From: an uncultured Faecalibacterium sp.
Lineage (GTDB): Bacteria; Bacillota; Clostridia; Oscillospirales; Ruminococcaceae
Direction of reading: 5' to 3'
NCBI GenBank assembly: GCA_934561555.1
Contig: CAKTGQ010000022.1
Location: 1 to 34,642, forward strand
Length of the DNA: 34,642 nt
The notes below the pieces were generated by a model that was not told where the DNA came from, did no database searches, and was given only the letters and a program-made list of their open reading frames with translations. Each line of letters starts with the position of its first letter. Position 1 is the stretch's first letter. Below are positions 32,351-34,642 of this stretch, piece after piece. The position numbers were made by a program, and so were the translations under genes.

Positions 32351-32379
32351 TTGATTTTAGGCGCAATTTGGGGTATACT
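32351..32379 (+). promoter_or_regulatory. Promoter of fba
   Basis: TTGATT (32351-32356), a 17-base spacer and TATACT (32374-32379). Confidence 0.78.
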
Positions 32380-32460
32380 AGCCATGTGGGCTCGTTAAAC
32401 CATGCACAATGCGGTGTGTGGCAGAGCCGGAACCCCGATAATTTTTGGAGGTAATGAATA

Positions 32461-33324
32461 ATGTTGGTAAATGCAACCGAAATGCTGCTCAAGGCACGCG
32501 ATGGCCACTACGGTGTGCCGCAGTTCAACATCAATAATCTGGAGTGGACCAAGGCAGTCCTGACCGCCTGCGAGGAAATGAAGAGCCCCGTCATTCTGGG
32601 TGTTTCCGAGGGTGCAGGTAAGTACATGACCGGCTTCAAGACTGTTGCCGCTATGGTCAGCGCCATGGTCGATTCCATGGGCATCACCGTTCCCGTTGCT
32701 CTGCATCTGGACCACGGCACCTACGAGGGCTGCAAGGCCTGCGTTGAGGCCGGTTTCTCCTCCATCATGTTCGATGGCAGCCACTACTCCATCGAGGAGA
32801 ACGTGGAAAAGACCAAGGAGCTGGTCGCTCTGGCACACGCTCACGGCATGAGCATCGAGGCCGAGGTCGGCTCCATCGGCGGCGTTGAGGACGGCGTTGT
32901 AGGCTCCGGCGAGATCGCTGATCCCGAGGAGTGCGCAAAGATCACCGCTCTGGGCATCGACTTCCTGGCTGCCGGCATCGGCAACATCCACGGCGTCTAC
33001 CCTGCAAACTGGAAGGGTCTGGACTTCGAGGCTCTGGACCGCATCCACAAGGCCACCAACAACATTCCTCTGGTCCTGCACGGCGGCACCGGCATCCCCG
33101 ACGAGATGATCGCAAAGGCCATCAGCCTGGGCGTTTCCAAGATCAACATCAACACCGAGTGCCAGCTGGTGTTTGCTGAGGCCACCCGCAAGTACATCGA
33201 AGAGGGCAAGGATCAGCAGGGCAAGGGCTTCGACCCCCGCAAGCTGCTGGCTCCCGGCGCAAAGGCCATCGAGGCCAAGTGCAAGGAGAAGATCGAGCTG
33301 TTCGGCTGCGCAGGCAAGGGCTAA
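32461..33324 (+). CDS. fba: Class II fructose-bisphosphate aldolase
   Basis: This zinc-dependent enzyme splits fructose 1,6-bisphosphate into two triose phosphates in glycolysis. The 287-residue protein has GHYGVPQFNINNLEWTKAVL at the N-terminus, VALHLDHGTYEGCKACVEAGFSSIMFDGSHYS with metal-binding His and the catalytic region, EAEVGSIGGVEDGV, GNIHGVYP, and VLHGGTGIPDEMI plus INTE for phosphate binding. TTTGGAGG precedes the ATG. Codons are strikingly uniform, as in a highly expressed gene. It is monocistronic, with its own promoter and terminator. Confidence 0.96.
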   Translation: MLVNATEMLLKARDGHYGVPQFNINNLEWTKAVLTACEEMKSPVILGVSEGAGKYMTGFKTVAAMVSAMVDSMGITVPVALHLDHGTYEGCKACVEAGFSSIMFDGSHYSIEENVEKTKELVALAHAHGMSIEAEVGSIGGVEDGVVGSGEIADPEECAKITALGIDFLAAGIGNIHGVYPANWKGLDFEALDRIHKATNNIPLVLHGGTGIPDEMIAKAISLGVSKININTECQLVFAEATRKYIEEGKDQQGKGFDPRKLLAPGAKAIEAKCKEKIELFGCAGKG

Positions 33325-33367
33325 GCTGAGGCTTGTATCGTAACCGGTACACCACCCAATAAAGTAT

Positions 33368-33413
33368 GCGGCCCCGCCGCACTGTTATGCACAGTGCAGC
33401 GGGGCCGCTTTTT
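33368..33413 (+). terminator. Terminator of fba
   Basis: A long stem GCGGCCCCGC(C)GCACTGT with ACAGTGC(A)GCGGGGCCGC, 5-base loop and one mismatch, is followed by TTTTT. Confidence 0.92.
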
Positions 33414-33416
33414 GTT

Positions 33417-34085
33417 TTATATGCGAGCACTCAGACGTGGGTCTTTTCCATATTGCCAGAAATGAATCATATACAGTCCCGCACCCAGAAGCAGACAAAA
33501 GATCGAATAGCTAAGAATCGGAAGCCGCAGCAGTACAATCTTACCTGCGATTTGGGTAAAGAACCAGCCCGTTCCATACAAAATTACGATATAAAGCACC
33601 AGCCATGCAGCATATTTCAGCCAATGCTCTCGCGGCGGAAAACCTACCTGCTCCATCATCCGGCGGAACAGTAGGCAAAATGCGGTCAATGCAACAGCTA
33701 ACTGTATTAGATAGCCTACCGAAAGCTCAAAGACCCAATTTCCAATTAGCGGATAGAGTAGCAATCCTTCAACGCCCCACCCAAAAAAGAAATACAGCGG
33801 TGCTACATACCAGAAGTAATCCCCGGCTCTCAGTGTTTTCAAGCTTGGCTTGACCTCTTCCACAAAGGTCTTTGCGTCCGAGATCGAATGGAACAATTCC
33901 TGATTTTCTGCATTGGCTTGGATGGCAATATCAAGCAAATCACTGCGCACCAGTTCGATGCCACAGAAGTCCCAGCTGACCCGACGAAGATAGCGAATCA
34001 CTTCTTTAAGCTGCTCCTGACTTTCTTCGGTCAACAGCTTAGTACGCATCCGGTTTGTTTTTCGCAATGCAAAATACTTATTCAT
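33417..34085 (-). CDS. PadR-associated membrane protein (DUF1048/HAAS-like)
   Basis: ATG at 34085 follows AAGGAGG and gives 222 residues. The first 100 residues are a soluble helical domain (KLLTEESQEQLKEVIRYLRR...LLDIAIQANAENQELFHSI) resembling the domain found in DUF1048/HAAS-type proteins that accompany PadR regulators. Four to five membrane helices follow (YFWYVAPLYFFFGWGVEGLLLY onward). The start overlaps the PadR stop by 8 bases, so the pair is coupled. Such partners are thought to act in membrane stress or to tune the regulator, but the function is not established. Confidence 0.72.
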   Translation of the reverse strand: MNKYFALRKTNRMRTKLLTEESQEQLKEVIRYLRRVSWDFCGIELVRSDLLDIAIQANAENQELFHSISDAKTFVEEVKPSLKTLRAGDYFWYVAPLYFFFGWGVEGLLLYPLIGNWVFELSVGYLIQLAVALTAFCLLFRRMMEQVGFPPREHWLKYAAWLVLYIVILYGTGWFFTQIAGKIVLLRLPILSYSIFCLLLGAGLYMIHFWQYGKDPRLSARI

Positions 34086-34410
34086 CTGGTTCCTCCTTAA
34101 AAATTTTTTCCACCAGCTGGCAGAGCCGGCTCCAATCCTGTCGAAACTCAAGAAGCGCCAGCCGCCCTTCTTCCGTTACAATGTAGTATTTTCGGCTCGG
34201 TCCCTTGGGAGAAGGTCTGCGCTCTACCGTAACCTTTCCCTGCTGCTCCAAGCGCAATAGCAGCGGATAGAGTGTGCTTTCGCTCAAGTCAGAAAACCCG
34301 ACCTGTTTCAGATGCATCACGATCTCATAGCCATAGGTCGGCTCTTGCGCAATCAATTTCAGGACACAGTATTCCAGAACACCCTTTAGAAGCTGTGCAT
34401 TGTTTTCCAT
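34078..34410 (-). CDS. PadR family transcriptional regulator
   Basis: This is a 110-residue winged-helix regulator of the short PadR-s2 type. The sequence reads LLKGVLEYCVLKLIAQEPTYGYEIVMHLKQVGFSDLSESTLYPLLLRLEQQGKVTVERRPSPKGPSRKYYIVTEEGRLAL, the textbook PadR fold, with a C-terminal dimerisation helix. Members usually repress their own operon, which often includes a membrane protein, as here. Two direct repeats overlapping its promoter (34432-34446 and 34458-34472) are likely operators. AAAGGAGG precedes the ATG. Confidence 0.94.
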   Translation of the reverse strand: MENNAQLLKGVLEYCVLKLIAQEPTYGYEIVMHLKQVGFSDLSESTLYPLLLRLEQQGKVTVERRPSPKGPSRKYYIVTEEGRLALLEFRQDWSRLCQLVEKIFKEEPDE

Positions 34411-34431
34411 AAGTCCTCCTTTCAGCTAATA

Positions 34432-34472
34432 TGTAATGCGTAGTAGCTTATCTACATTGTAATGCATAGTAG
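34432..34472. promoter_or_regulatory. Two direct repeats, likely PadR operators
   Basis: TGTAATGCGTAGTAG (34432-34446) and TGTAATGCATAGTAG (34458-34472) differ by one base and start 26 bases apart. The second covers the -10 box of the padR promoter. Confidence 0.7.
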
Positions 34473-34484
34473 TAGTTCTGTCAA
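34456..34484 (-). promoter_or_regulatory. Promoter of the padR operon
   Basis: On the minus strand TTGACA (34479-34484), a 17-base spacer and TACAAT (34456-34461). Confidence 0.8.
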
Positions 34485-34536
34485 GCCCTGACCTATTAGC
34501 ATTTCGGCCAAAAATCATGCCATATTTTTATGCAAC

Positions 34537-34566
34537 AAAAAAGCCCTGAGACTTTCATCTCAGGAC
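34537..34566 (-). terminator. rRNA operon terminator
   Basis: On the minus strand GTCCTGAGA-TGAAAG-TCTCAGGGC (one G-T pair) is followed by TTTTTT, 11 bases after the 5S rRNA end. Confidence 0.85.
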
Positions 34567-34577
34567 TTTCTGTTAAG

Positions 34578-34642
34578 TCGGCGACTACCTATTTTCACAA
34601 GCCGTTTCCAGCTAACTATCTTCGGCACAAGTAAGCTTAACT
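34578..34642 (-). rRNA. rrf: 5S ribosomal RNA, 3' part (partial)
   Basis: On the minus strand the sequence AGTTAAGCTTAC, then GTGCCGAAGATAGTT, and the ending GGTAGTCGCCGAC follow the 3' half of bacterial 5S rRNA (usually AAGCxC...GCCGATGGTAGT...AGTAGGTCGCCGC). The 5' half lies beyond the right edge. The T/A-rich GTGAAAATAGGTAGTCG variant of helix IV/V is unusual but keeps the fold. It marks the end of an rRNA operon. Confidence 0.85.

Noticed and set aside
32119..32385. 88-codon minus-strand frame in the rlmB-fba gap
   Set aside because: No RBS, mixed composition, and it overlaps the fba promoter.

Overview
The window looks like a chromosomal segment of a GC-rich Firmicute of the Oscillospiraceae, most probably the Faecalibacterium group. 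The evidence is the gram-positive order ylxM-ffh-rpsP-khpA, strong AGGAGG ribosome binding sites, near-consensus SigA promoters with 17-bp spacers, frequent GTG/TTG starts, and short hairpin-rich intergenic repeats starting CCCTCTCAG. The genus is inferred from recollection of such genomes, not from a search.

Layout. 1-2.7 kb: SRP/ribosome operon (ylxM, ffh, rpsP, khpA) on the minus strand, with repeats downstream. 2.9-5.2 kb: a cysteine-synthase-fold protein lacking its PLP lysine, then a MATE exporter. 5.2-7.6 kb: tsaE-tsaB-rpiB-upp operon. 7.7-10.4 kb: a secreted protein with caspase-like sequence features and a divergent FtsW/RodA-type protein. 10.4-11.8 kb: nitrate/taurine-type ABC ATPase and permease without a binding protein. 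11.9-13.7 kb: brnQ-type transporter and a deformylase-like protein, behind a promoter that contains a perfect palindrome. 14-21.4 kb: cellobiose locus, with a LacI regulator and a binding protein plus two permeases on the minus strand, divergent from cellobiose phosphorylase. The transporter has no ATPase gene here and presumably uses a shared MsmK-type subunit. 21.5-26.1 kb: a nested inverted-repeat element, a TPP riboswitch with terminator, a second leader containing TPP-like pieces in permuted order with its own terminator, then thiW-thiM-thiE and thiC. Together these suggest pyrimidine synthesis plus thiazole salvage. 26.1-26.6 kb: a candidate type I toxin-antitoxin cassette, namely a 45-residue hydrophobic peptide, a facing antisense promoter and a shared terminator. 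26.7-31.7 kb: Na+/alanine symporter, then on the minus strand rlmB followed by a large P-type-ATPase-like protein that has lost its catalytic motifs. 31.7-32.5 kb: a gene-free AT-rich stretch with DnaA-box-like motifs. 32.5-34.4 kb: class II aldolase, then a PadR regulator with its membrane partner. The right edge holds the 3' end of a 5S rRNA and the rRNA operon terminator, on the minus strand.

The most novel candidates are the second leader upstream of thiW, the pseudo-P-type ATPase next to rlmB, the type I toxin-antitoxin cassette, the PLP-lysine-less cysteine-synthase paralogue, and the 368-bp inverted-repeat element.
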